Positions 21,913-30,671 of a stretch of 51,162 nt of DNA are shown one piece after another. Position 1 is the first letter of the stretch. Each line of letters starts with the position of its first letter. The stretch comes from a virus, in IMG/VR virus record IMGVR_UViG_3300024267_000007, positions 1 through 51,162 of that record; one strand, given 5' to 3'. The notes below the pieces were generated by a model, which saw only the letters and a list, made by a program, of their open reading frames with translations, was not told where the DNA came from and did not search any database. The position numbers were made by a program, and so were the translations under genes.

Positions 21913-22521
21913 ATGGGAGCATACGGTGGACCAGATATAATAACAGACGGATTAGTATTAGCGTTAGATGCAGGGTCTGAAAGAAGTTACCCAGGTACAG
22001 GGACAGCTTGGAAAGATTTAAGCGGTAATGGTTATGACTTTACTTTTGGAGCGGCGCTTAGTTGGAATTCAATAGGAACATTTTCAATGACCCAAGTGAG
22101 TAGCGGAGGAGCTGTATTTAGTGGAAATATTACATCAAGCACTACTTGTACTATGCAGTTTTGGATAAAAACAACAGACGGACAATCTTTGCTATGGGAA
22201 CCAACAACTTCTCCTAGTTCTTATGTCGGTGCTTATAAATCAAGTAGTAAATTTTATAATGGCAGCGGAGTAGGAAGCCCTCAGTATTATCAAGATTTAG
22301 TTTTATACAATAACATATACGATAATTTAATTGATGGAGAGTGGCATATGGTTGAGTTTAAAGCTGTAAATTTATCTACTTTTGGGTATCACGGATTTAA
22401 TACCTATACAAATTATCAGTTTGGCAATGGAGAGATAGCTAGTATAATGATTTATGATAGGAATTTGACAGCAGCAGAGTCTCAACAAAATTATAACGCA
22501 CAAAAAAACAGATTTATATAA
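21913..22521 (+). CDS. LamG-like lectin protein (copy 2)
   Basis: A 202-residue paralogue of the preceding lectin. It has the same N-terminus (GPDIITDGLVLALDAGSERS), a jelly-roll middle (CTMQFWIKTTDGQSLLWEPT, WHMVEFKAV) and the same end (NLTAAESQQNYNAQKNRF). The middle differs strongly, as expected for a domain that meets varied host glycans. The start site is set by the ATG right after the preceding stop. Confidence 0.8.
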   Translation: MGAYGGPDIITDGLVLALDAGSERSYPGTGTAWKDLSGNGYDFTFGAALSWNSIGTFSMTQVSSGGAVFSGNITSSTTCTMQFWIKTTDGQSLLWEPTTSPSSYVGAYKSSSKFYNGSGVGSPQYYQDLVLYNNIYDNLIDGEWHMVEFKAVNLSTFGYHGFNTYTNYQFGNGEIASIMIYDRNLTAAESQQNYNAQKNRFI

Positions 22522-23189
22522 TGTATACAGGACCAGATATAATAACAGACGGATTGATACTTGCTATAGATGCAGGGAGTGAAAGAAGCTATCCAGGAAG
22601 TGGAACAAGCGTTACCGATTTAGCGGGCACGAATACTGTAGCTTTAGTCAACGGTGTTAGCTACAACTCAAATCAAGGAGGTAAATGGGGTTTTGATGGA
22701 ATTGATGATCAGATAGTATTAAACTCTGGAACTGCAATTGTATTAAATGATTTTACAATAACTCAATGGATACAATTTCCTTCGTCAACTTCCAGAATGT
22801 CTATTGGGGGAGGTTATCATCAAACAACACCAGTGCAAGAATACAGGGGATATATTTGGTATAGGTCTTCACAAGGTGAAATTAGAGTAGCGGTAAATAA
22901 TGAAACAGGAGCTATTTTTAATGTAGCTTCAAGTGTTTATTGTAACAAATGGTCTCAAATTACAGCAACAAGGAGTGGTAGTACTTATAAATTATATATA
23001 GATGGCATACAAGTAAATGTTACAAGGACTGGTTCAACTAATGATTTTTCTATAAGAACTATTGGTTGGAGTTATAGTAACTCTTATGCGTTTGCAGGAA
23101 GCATATCAAACACTTTAATTTATAACACAGCGTTAACAGACGCGGAAGTATTACAAAATTATAACGCACAAAAATCAAGATTCTTATAA
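22521..23189 (+). CDS. LamG-like lectin protein (copy 3)
   Basis: A 222-residue third paralogue with the shared N-terminus (GPDIITDGLILAIDAGSERS), WGFDGIDDQIVLNSG near 55, a LamG-like core (WSQITATRSGSTYKLYIDGI) and the shared end (NYNAQKSRFL). The ATG overlaps the last base of the preceding stop codon (1-nt overlap). A 26-bp DNA stretch near its start (22530-22555) is identical to that of copy 2 (21929-21954), evidence of recent duplication or exchange. Confidence 0.8.
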   Translation: MYTGPDIITDGLILAIDAGSERSYPGSGTSVTDLAGTNTVALVNGVSYNSNQGGKWGFDGIDDQIVLNSGTAIVLNDFTITQWIQFPSSTSRMSIGGGYHQTTPVQEYRGYIWYRSSQGEIRVAVNNETGAIFNVASSVYCNKWSQITATRSGSTYKLYIDGIQVNVTRTGSTNDFSIRTIGWSYSNSYAFAGSISNTLIYNTALTDAEVLQNYNAQKSRFL

Positions 23190-23224
23190 CTAAAAAATAA
23201 CCTGGAAAATGAAGGGTAAAAAAT

Positions 23225-26200
23225 ATGGCAAACGAATTTAAAATAAGGAAAGGACTAATTGTAGAAGGTGCTTCAGGTGGAACTGTTGTAGACGTTCAAG
23301 GATCACAAGGTCAACTTTTTTCAGTAACAGACGATTTAAGCGGATCTATATTCGCTGTGTCAGATATATCAGGTGTACCAATACTGGATATCAACTCAAG
23401 TGGGCTTTCTATTTTTGATGGAAGCGTGGGAATAGGCTTGACATCTACAACTGCAAATTTAGAAGTTAAATCAATACAAGATTCAAGCTTTGATGAGGGA
23501 ATTGGTGTTGTAAGGAGTAATACGTCGCAAACTGGCTATATTAATATGGTAGGTGGTGCAATGAACATAAACGCCCCAAATGCAATACCTATAAAATTTA
23601 GAGATGGTGGAAACACAAATTTAACTATAGGTGGAGATGGTCACGCAACTTTTGCAGGAACAGTAGAAGCAGCTACTTATTATAAATCATCAGGAGCATC
23701 AGCAGTTCTTGGAACAGCTACAAGTGGAGAAGTTTTATTGAGACCTACTGCTTGGAATTTATCAACTGCTCAATCTTCATTTACAACAACTTTAGCAACT
23801 ATTGGAACAGACGCAACTTTTGCGGGAATGATTACTGTAAATGGTGGAGGTATAGATATAGACAATGATGATGATATAAGATTAAGGTTTGACAATGCAA
23901 GCACTTTCAAAGCAGGATTACAAGTAGCAACTACCGCGGGAGATATGATTGCAGAAAGCGCTATAGATGATTTCGCAATACGAGCACAAGAGAATATGTT
24001 GTTTTCTAGTGGTGGTAATGTAGAGGTATTGAGGTTAGATACATCAGGGAACGCAACTTTTGCAGGAGATGTAGGTTTATCTGCAGGAAAAAAATTACAA
24101 TATTCTGCTGATTCATTTATGACACCAGAAAACAATGTATCAGGAGCGGAAATTAGTACAGCAGGAACATTTATTGTAAAAACAGGTACTACTCCAACTT
24201 TAGCTTTAACTTTAGATGCTTCACAAAACGCAACTTTTGCAGGTAAAGTAGGGATCGGGACTACCAGTCCTTCAACTAAATTAGATGTACAAGGGGTTGT
24301 AACAGTTAAGGGGTCAGGAACTGGTACTAGCGGTTCTTTAGCAATACAAGATGATTATGATGGTTTAAACCACTTGGCTAATATAGGTTGGATTAGAAGT
24401 TCTGGAGGAGTGTATTTATCTTACGGTTTAAAGCAAGACGGTTCTGCAGATTGGAAAAGTACTTATGCAAATTTTAGTGGTGAAAGAACTTATGCCAAGC
24501 TAGACAACAATGAGTTCTCTATGGCCCACGCTCCTGCTCAAAACACAGCGGTAGGTACAGCTGTAACAGGTTTAACAGAAAGATTTAAGTTTTATTTAAA
24601 CACTGGAGTACTGCAATTAAATAATTATTCCGCGGGTATATTAATGACGAATTCAAGCGGTACTGTTGGACTTGCAGGCTCAGGGGATTTACCCGGCGGT
24701 CCTTATTTACCACTTTCAGCTGGATCAAGTTATCCTTTAACTGGTGCTTTAAATATATTAATACCAGGTGATCCAAAGCTAACACTTCAAAGCACATCAA
24801 CAGACACCAGTGATTGGAACTATATAAATTTCGTAGGTAGAGATGCTGTTAGAGATGGATACGTTGGTACAGACGCTGATGGGGATATACAGGTATATTC
24901 TGATAAAAACTCTTCTAGCGTTCAATTAACAGGTTCGGGTATTATTTTAAACGGAGGCAACGTCGGGATCGGGACGACTAGTCCTAGTTCTTTATTAAGC
25001 GTAGGGAATGTAGCAACATACGATAACCCGTCAACAACAGTTAATATAGCGACAACCGACACGGGATCATATTTACTAAAAGTAACAAGCGACCAATTTA
25101 ACGCTGATGGCAATTGGGTGGGTATTGGTTTAGGATATAGTAATAACTATATGAAGATGGGTATTATTGCCGAGGCTAAAGACAACAATGCTAGAGGTAA
25201 ATTACATTTTGCAGTAAACACTGTAGCAGGGTCATCAAACGCAAGTATCAGTGATGCTAAAATGACTATTGATAACGCGGGTAACGTAGGTATAGGGACT
25301 GATGACCCTGATAGCTTGCTACATATAAAAGGAGCTGACCCAGTGTTTATAATTCAAGACACTTCAACAGGAACCGTTAATGCAAGTTCGACTCTTCGTT
25401 TAGGAGAATCTGGTGCAGGTGGTGTGTTAGATGTTTATTGGGATATAAAACAAGCGGCAGATGATTTAAATACTCATTTAGAAATAAACCACAGCGGTAA
25501 TGGGAATCATTTAACTATATTGGACGGCGGTAACGTAGGTCTTGGAACAACAACTCCTTTAGCTAAATTAGACATACAAGGAACTCAAGGACAGTTATTC
25601 TCAGTTACAGATGATTTATCTGGTGATATATTTTCAGTTGCTGATATATCTGGTGTACCAATAATGAACGTTAACTCTGATGGAACATCTTACTTTGATG
25701 GTAACGTCGGGATCGGGACGACTAGTCCTCTACAAAAATTAAGTGTTGTAAGTGACTCAAATAGTCAAACTGACGTGAGTATTGGTAACACTGGTAATGG
25801 TGTTTCTAGATTATATATAGATGCTTCTAATGGAGACGTGTCAGGTAGTGATTATATATGGTTTGGTCAAAACAATGATTTAACGAGTGAAATACAAATA
25901 ACTCAAAATGCCGGATCATTCAATTTAAAATCTTCTCCAGGTGGTAGTTCACAAACTAATTTTACCATGACTCAAGCGGGTAACATAGGTATCGGGACGA
26001 CTTCGCCAAGCACAAAATTAGAAGTTACTGGTCACGTAACTATAAATTCTCCAGCAGGTGCTTCTCAAACTAGTTATGGCTTAAGGCTTAGAAAAACAAA
26101 TTCAAGTTCTGCGGTGCAAGCCGGAGGAGAAATACTAGCATCAGTATATCCCCCAAACACTAATGCAGCAAATTTAATATTTAAAACCGCAAACGCATCA

Positions 26201-26911
26201 GCTAACTTAACTCAACGGATGGTTATTGATGGGATTGGTAACGTCGGGATTGGAACGACTAGTCCCTCAGCAGGAAGAAAGTTAGACGTTCATGGTGACA
26301 TAGAGCTTACTGAAGATCTTTTCATAGGAGCAACAGGTAGTTCAAGAAGTGAGCATAAAATAAAAATAGGTCAAAATAGGAGCGGTAACGGGTATGCTTA
26401 CATTGACATGATAGGTGATGCCGCAGCAACTAGTTTTTACAATTTAAGAATAATAAGACATAATTCAGGTGCTAACGCACTTTCTCAAATAATACACACA
26501 GGTACTGGAAATTTTGAAATTAAAGCATCAGATGGCGGTGATATAATATTAAACTCGAGTGGTAGCATAGGTATAAGTCAAACAAGTCCATCATACAAGT
26601 TAGATGTGACTGGTGACGGTAGATTTACATCTACAGTGACAGCTGCAAACTTTATACTATCATCTGATGAAAGACTAAAAGAAAATGTTGAAAAAGTATG
26701 TGATAATAAAGTTGAAGTAGATTGGAAAACTTTTGAATTAAAAACAGAAAAAGGACAGAAGAGATATGGTGTTATAGCGCAAGAGCTAGAAAAAACCAAC
26801 CCTGAGTTTGTAAGAGAAGACAGCCAAGGATTTAAGTCTGTTGCTTATATAGATTTATTAATTGCTAAAATTGCAGAATTGGAAGCTAGATTAGAAAAAC
26901 TAGAAAAATAA
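23225..26911 (+). CDS. Giant tail spike with GNVGIGTT repeats and C-terminal S74-type chaperone domain (paralogue 2)
   Basis: A 1228-residue protein, paralogous to the first giant fibre. It shares the DVQGSQGQLFSVTDDLSGS segment and GNVGIGTTSPSxKLDV repeats, and adds sugar-binding-type spacers. The C-terminal ~90 residues match the intramolecular chaperone of endosialidase-type spikes (peptidase S74): ILSSDERLKENVE with the S-D-x-R-x-K core, KRYGVIAQELEK with the Lys-Arg, and a C-terminal coiled coil (AKIAELEARLEKLEK). In this family the domain trimerises the spike and then cuts itself off at the Ser. The start at 23225 follows an A-rich leader. Confidence 0.88.
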   Translation: MANEFKIRKGLIVEGASGGTVVDVQGSQGQLFSVTDDLSGSIFAVSDISGVPILDINSSGLSIFDGSVGIGLTSTTANLEVKSIQDSSFDEGIGVVRSNTSQTGYINMVGGAMNINAPNAIPIKFRDGGNTNLTIGGDGHATFAGTVEAATYYKSSGASAVLGTATSGEVLLRPTAWNLSTAQSSFTTTLATIGTDATFAGMITVNGGGIDIDNDDDIRLRFDNASTFKAGLQVATTAGDMIAESAIDDFAIRAQENMLFSSGGNVEVLRLDTSGNATFAGDVGLSAGKKLQYSADSFMTPENNVSGAEISTAGTFIVKTGTTPTLALTLDASQNATFAGKVGIGTTSPSTKLDVQGVVTVKGSGTGTSGSLAIQDDYDGLNHLANIGWIRSSGGVYLSYGLKQDGSADWKSTYANFSGERTYAKLDNNEFSMAHAPAQNTAVGTAVTGLTERFKFYLNTGVLQLNNYSAGILMTNSSGTVGLAGSGDLPGGPYLPLSAGSSYPLTGALNILIPGDPKLTLQSTSTDTSDWNYINFVGRDAVRDGYVGTDADGDIQVYSDKNSSSVQLTGSGIILNGGNVGIGTTSPSSLLSVGNVATYDNPSTTVNIATTDTGSYLLKVTSDQFNADGNWVGIGLGYSNNYMKMGIIAEAKDNNARGKLHFAVNTVAGSSNASISDAKMTIDNAGNVGIGTDDPDSLLHIKGADPVFIIQDTSTGTVNASSTLRLGESGAGGVLDVYWDIKQAADDLNTHLEINHSGNGNHLTILDGGNVGLGTTTPLAKLDIQGTQGQLFSVTDDLSGDIFSVADISGVPIMNVNSDGTSYFDGNVGIGTTSPLQKLSVVSDSNSQTDVSIGNTGNGVSRLYIDASNGDVSGSDYIWFGQNNDLTSEIQITQNAGSFNLKSSPGGSSQTNFTMTQAGNIGIGTTSPSTKLEVTGHVTINSPAGASQTSYGLRLRKTNSSSAVQAGGEILASVYPPNTNAANLIFKTANASANLTQRMVIDGIGNVGIGTTSPSAGRKLDVHGDIELTEDLFIGATGSSRSEHKIKIGQNRSGNGYAYIDMIGDAAATSFYNLRIIRHNSGANALSQIIHTGTGNFEIKASDGGDIILNSSGSIGISQTSPSYKLDVTGDGRFTSTVTAANFILSSDERLKENVEKVCDNKVEVDWKTFELKTEKGQKRYGVIAQELEKTNPEFVREDSQGFKSVAYIDLLIAKIAELEARLEKLEK

Positions 26912-27903
26912 TGGCAGTACCAAATACAACTACTTTTTCATTGCAGGATGTTGTCTCGACTGTCAATCCAACAACGGATGATTTAGTTGATTCATTTGAT
27001 GACGCTATAGTAGGTAAATTTGATTCTAACTACGGGCCAGGTGATGAAAGTAATTTACTTCAATTTAGAAACTATGATGCAGGAGGAACTTTATATATAA
27101 CAGACACTAATTTTAATTCAATTATAGCTACCTGCTTAGCTCAAGAACCTGTTACGGGTCTTTACAACGTAACACCTTTTGGTACTATGCCAAACTGGGA
27201 TGTGAGTAGGGTAACAGATTTTAGTTATGCGTTTGAAAATAAAACAACTTTTAATGCTGATATTAGTTCTTGGAATACAGGTAATGGCACCGTGTTTCAA
27301 GGTATGTTTAAGGGAGCGTCTGCTTTCAATCAAGATATTGGTTCTTGGGATTTAGGTAACGCTTGGAATACTGGTCTTATGTTTTATGTTGCAACCTCTT
27401 TCAATCAAGATATTGAAAGCTGGGATGTGAGTAATGTGACATATATGAGATCAATGTTTTATGGTGCAACCTCTTTTAATCAGCCGCTAAGTGACTGGGA
27501 CGTGAGTAGCGTAACAGACATGGGTAGTATGTTTAGATTACCTAATAGTGGAACATCAGCTTTTAACCAAGATATTGATTCCTGGGATGTGAGTAGTGTG
27601 ACTAATATGTCTTCAATGTTTATGAACTCCACGTCTTTTAATAACGATATTACCGGATGGGATGTTAGCAGCGTTGTTTATATGGGTAGTATGTTTAAAA
27701 GCGCAGTCTCTTTCAATGTAGCTATAGGAAATTGGGATGTGAGTAATGTGATTAATATGTCTGAAATGTTTAACGGTGCAACAGTTTTCAATAAAAACTT
27801 ATCAGGTTGGTGTGTTACAAATATTACCTCAGAACCAACTGATTTTAGTACCTCATCAGCGCTAACTAACGCTAATAAGCCGGTTTGGGGTACTTGTCCG
27901 TAG
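26911..27903 (+). CDS. BspA-like / DUF285-repeat surface protein in the tail-fibre cluster
   Basis: A 330-residue protein. Residues ~80-310 are about eight ~25-residue repeats of the DUF285 type: SFNQDIxxWDVSxVTxMxxMF (for example SFNQPLSDWDVSSVTDMGSM). The N-terminal ~65 residues (PTTDDLVDSFDDAIVGKFDS) differ and may dock to the virion. The C-terminal WCVTNITSEP... segment has two Cys. DUF285 repeats are usual in cell-surface proteins of Bacteroidota and Mycoplasma. It overlaps the spike gene by 1 nt, so it probably forms part of the host-contact apparatus. Confidence 0.82.
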   Translation: MAVPNTTTFSLQDVVSTVNPTTDDLVDSFDDAIVGKFDSNYGPGDESNLLQFRNYDAGGTLYITDTNFNSIIATCLAQEPVTGLYNVTPFGTMPNWDVSRVTDFSYAFENKTTFNADISSWNTGNGTVFQGMFKGASAFNQDIGSWDLGNAWNTGLMFYVATSFNQDIESWDVSNVTYMRSMFYGATSFNQPLSDWDVSSVTDMGSMFRLPNSGTSAFNQDIDSWDVSSVTNMSSMFMNSTSFNNDITGWDVSSVVYMGSMFKSAVSFNVAIGNWDVSNVINMSEMFNGATVFNKNLSGWCVTNITSEPTDFSTSSALTNANKPVWGTCP

Positions 27904-27928
27904 ATAAATAAATAAATAAATAAATAAA
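27904..27928. repeat. TAAA tetranucleotide repeat (six units)
   Basis: Six uninterrupted TAAA units follow directly after the stop codon of the DUF285-repeat gene, in the 46-bp gap before the DUF7936-like gene. Such tracts change length by polymerase slippage. Here a change would alter leader spacing rather than a reading frame. Confidence 0.8.
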
Positions 27929-27949
27929 CCAAAATTAAAAACAAAGATT

Positions 27950-28348
27950 ATGACAACTTACAATTGGAATTGCAAAACAGTAGATTGCTACCCAGAACAA
28001 GACAACGAAGCAGATGTAGTGTACAATGTTCACTGGATTGTAACAGGTACCTCAGAGGACTCTGAAGACCCTGAAGGGAAAAGCTACTCAGCTACAAATA
28101 TTGGAACACAAACTCTAGACACAAGTCAGATAACAGAATTCATACCGTTTGATCAATTAACAAATGATGAAGTAGTTGCTTGGACTAAAGGGGCAATGGG
28201 TGACGAACAAGTTGCTAGCATTGAAGCAAGCATACAAAGTCAAATAGATAGTTTGATTACACCTACAAGTGTTACACTAACTATCGGAGAGCCTGTACCA
28301 CCAACACCTGAGGTTGAAGAGCCGCAAGAGCCTGAAGCTGAAGATTAA
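27950..28348 (+). CDS. DUF7936-like conserved phage protein
   Basis: A 132-residue protein starting MTTYNWNCKTVDCYPEQDNE with VVYNVHWIVTGT and IPFDQLTNDEVVAWTKGAMG, then VASIEASIQSQIDS and an acidic Pro-rich tail. This pattern belongs to a family of small proteins widespread in marine phages, with no known function. It is placed between tail-fibre and chaperonin genes. The starting ATG follows an A-rich leader. Confidence 0.7.
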   Translation: MTTYNWNCKTVDCYPEQDNEADVVYNVHWIVTGTSEDSEDPEGKSYSATNIGTQTLDTSQITEFIPFDQLTNDEVVAWTKGAMGDEQVASIEASIQSQIDSLITPTSVTLTIGEPVPPTPEVEEPQEPEAED

Positions 28349-28350
28349 TT

Positions 28351-28402
28351 AGGTAAAAATCGAAGAAAACGAGTAATAATACTCGTATACCTGAAAAAGG
28401 TA
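28351..28402 (+). promoter_or_regulatory. Alternative hairpins before groEL
   Basis: A perfect 7-bp hairpin (ACGAGTA at 28369-28375, TACTCGT at 28380-28386) is flanked by AGGTA at 28351. TACCT at 28388-28392 can pair either with that AGGTA or with a second AGGTA at 28398-28402. The two pairings exclude each other, which is the geometry of an RNA switch or attenuator. Evidence is structural only. Confidence 0.4.
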
Positions 28403-28430
28403 AATTAAATCAAATCAAATTAAATTAAAT

Positions 28431-29984
28431 ATGAACGGAATTGTCAAAAACTTGAACTTTGGTGACGATGCTAGAGATCAAGTATTTAAAGGAATAGAGA
28501 AGTTAGCAAATGCTGTCAGCTCTACATTAGGAGCTGGCGGTAAATGCGTGATGCTAGAAGATGATACGGGTAAACCCGTGATAACAAAAGACGGTGTTAC
28601 TGTGGCTGATTCTATAATATTGTTTGATCCAGTGGAAAACATGGGATCCACATTGTTAAAGGAAGCTGCTAGAAAAACTGTTCAAGAAGCAGGTGACGGT
28701 ACAACTACCGCAACTGTTTTAGCTCACGCTATATTAAAAGAAGCTTATGCTGTTTCAGAAAAGAAAAATGCCAGAGAAATAAAAGATGGTATAAATTCTG
28801 CGGTTGAAAAAGTAATTAAGTATTTAGAAAAGCTAGCGGTTGACGTGAAAGGAGACATGCTGGATAATATAGCTTCTATATCCGTTAACAACGACAATGA
28901 ATTAGGTTCTATTATAGCTGATGCGTTTAGGTCTGTAGACAATACAGGTATTGTAATGATGGAAACTGCCGGTGACGGTAAAACTGTTTCTGAATTAATT
29001 GAAGGTGTACCTTACGACAAAGGTTTAACAAATTCTCATTTCATTACAAACGAACAAACAAAAACAGCTGAATTAGAAAATCCATTAGTATTAATCATGG
29101 AATCACCAGTTAATACTATAAGAGATATACAAAAAGTGCTGGAGTACGTAATAAAAAACAATAAACCTTTGCTTATTATAGGCGACTTAGAACAAGGTGT
29201 TTTATCAACTCTGGCTACCAATAAAAAGAAAGGTAACCTAAAAGTAAATGTAATCAATGCTCCTACTTATGGTATTAGCAAACGTGAAGTACTTGAAGAT
29301 CTATCTTTACTAACTGGTGCTACAATAGTCAATGAAGATTTAGGCGATGACCTTGATTCAATTGATGTAGAGTATTTAGGATCTTGTTTAAAAAGTGTTA
29401 CCTCACACGAGGACACTGTTATAACGGTCTCTGAGGCATCCGAAAAGATAAAGGATGTAATACGTAGCATAAAAGAAAAGCTTACTAATAACACGCTAAA
29501 AAGCTGGGAAGTTATAAAGCTTGAAAAAAGATTATCAATGTTAACCGCTAAAATTGCAGTGGTTAAAGTTGGTGCAAACTCTGAAGTAGAGTTAAAAGAG
29601 AAAACTGATAGAGTTGAAGATGCTATCTGTGCAACAAAAGCAGCCGTAAAAGAAGGTATTGTACCAGGTGGTGGCGTTGCATTATTAAATGCTTCAACAT
29701 ATATTAAAAGTGAAGGACTAGGTGAAGAAGTTTTATTAAGAGCTATAAAAGCCCCTTACTTTACAATATTAGAAAATGCAGGTATCACAGCATCGCAATC
29801 ACAAGACAAAGGTATTGGTTTGAATGCAATAACGGGAGAACCTGTAGATATGGTTAAACACGGTATAATTGATCCGTTAATGGTAACCAAAAGTGCATTA
29901 AGAAATGCTGCATCCGTAGCTACTACTATATTATCAACTGATTGTGTAATTAATAATTTAAGAGCAAATGAAGGCGATAGGTAG
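28431..29984 (+). CDS. groEL: Chaperonin GroEL (phage-encoded)
   Basis: A 517-residue protein, full-length for GroEL without the Gly-Gly-Met tail. Visible hallmarks are TKDGVTVA near 55, GDGTTTATV (ATPase Asp near 90), the apical segment EGVPYDKGLTNSHFITN, NAPTYGISKREVLEDL and VEDAICATKAAVKEGIVPGGG with the catalytic Asp (E. coli Asp398 position). Usual hydrophobic apical residues are partly replaced (for example Tyr203 position is His). It would form the folding chamber with the GroES encoded directly downstream, with large capsid or tail proteins as likely clients. The start ATG follows an AAATTAAAT-type leader. Confidence 0.95.
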   Translation: MNGIVKNLNFGDDARDQVFKGIEKLANAVSSTLGAGGKCVMLEDDTGKPVITKDGVTVADSIILFDPVENMGSTLLKEAARKTVQEAGDGTTTATVLAHAILKEAYAVSEKKNAREIKDGINSAVEKVIKYLEKLAVDVKGDMLDNIASISVNNDNELGSIIADAFRSVDNTGIVMMETAGDGKTVSELIEGVPYDKGLTNSHFITNEQTKTAELENPLVLIMESPVNTIRDIQKVLEYVIKNNKPLLIIGDLEQGVLSTLATNKKKGNLKVNVINAPTYGISKREVLEDLSLLTGATIVNEDLGDDLDSIDVEYLGSCLKSVTSHEDTVITVSEASEKIKDVIRSIKEKLTNNTLKSWEVIKLEKRLSMLTAKIAVVKVGANSEVELKEKTDRVEDAICATKAAVKEGIVPGGGVALLNASTYIKSEGLGEEVLLRAIKAPYFTILENAGITASQSQDKGIGLNAITGEPVDMVKHGIIDPLMVTKSALRNAASVATTILSTDCVINNLRANEGDR

Positions 29985-30234
29985 AAACTTAATAATAAAG
30001 AAACAAAAAGAAGGAGTGGCCGCTACTAAAGGCGGCTTACTTCTTGCCGAAAAACAAAGGGAAGATATAAGATACATTAAAGCATCCGTAATATCTCCCG
30101 GAGAAGAAGCAACCAAAGCAGGTCTAAATGAAGGTGATTTAATTTACTACGATAGACACGCTGGTCACACAATAGAAATAGAAGGTGATCCGTATCAAGT
30201 TATAAAAATGCAAGATATAGTTGTAGTTTTATGA
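29968..30234 (+). CDS. groES: Co-chaperonin GroES (phage-encoded)
   Basis: An 88-residue GroES-fold protein: MKAIGRNLIIKKQKEGVAAT at the start, a mobile loop (GGLLLAEKQREDI) and GLNEGDLIYYDRHAGHTIEI, ending in VIKMQDIVVVL. It overlaps the groEL 3' end by 17 nt, the reverse of the usual groES-groEL order. The pair probably makes a self-sufficient folding machine for virion proteins. Length and motifs are normal. Confidence 0.88.
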   Translation: MKAIGRNLIIKKQKEGVAATKGGLLLAEKQREDIRYIKASVISPGEEATKAGLNEGDLIYYDRHAGHTIEIEGDPYQVIKMQDIVVVL

Positions 30235-30671
30235 GAATAGATGCTAGTGATGTTAAAAAATTAGGGTTGTTAAAACACTACAGAATCATACGAAAATGGG
30301 CATGTAGAAATAATGACTTAAACGACGCTGATCTAGAACTATTAATTTATTTAGATTGTTTAGATATGTTTACTAAGCAAGATTTTAAAACAGGTACGTT
30401 TTCATACAGTTGGGATAATAGAAGATGGAATAAGTTATTGAAGGAAGACTGGATTTCTGTTTGGCGAAAAAGAAATAGAACTACTCAAAAGTATCATATA
30501 TATAAAGTATCATTTAAAGGTAAGCAGCTTATAAATAGAATTTATAGGATAATGCTAGGTCAGGATGATATACCTACGAGTAGTAGAAATAGAATAATGA
30601 AAGGAAACACTTACACTGATAAAGTACTAAGTGTGTCTATAAAAAACGTCAATAAAGATGAAACAAGATGA
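30231..30671 (+). CDS. Winged-helix-like hypothetical protein
   Basis: A 146-residue basic protein. The region LNDADLELLIYLDCLDMFTK resembles the first helices, and WRKRNRTTQKYHIYKVSFKG the recognition helix and wing, of a MarR-like winged helix. A C-terminal basic tail (RNRIMKGNTYTDK) follows. Similar proteins occur near tail genes in marine phages. It overlaps groES by 4 nt. A transcriptional or nucleic-acid-binding role is likely but unproven. Confidence 0.6.
   Translation: MRIDASDVKKLGLLKHYRIIRKWACRNNDLNDADLELLIYLDCLDMFTKQDFKTGTFSYSWDNRRWNKLLKEDWISVWRKRNRTTQKYHIYKVSFKGKQLINRIYRIMLGQDDIPTSSRNRIMKGNTYTDKVLSVSIKNVNKDETR

Noticed and set aside
21001-23189. Diversity-generating retroelement acting on the lectin genes
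   Set aside because: No reverse transcriptase, no template/variable repeat pair with A-biased changes is visible in the window.
17960-26280. CRISPR-like array from repeated ~30-bp units
   Set aside because: The units code for GNVGIGTT fibre repeats in frame and spacing is irregular (60-300 bp); no cas genes are present.
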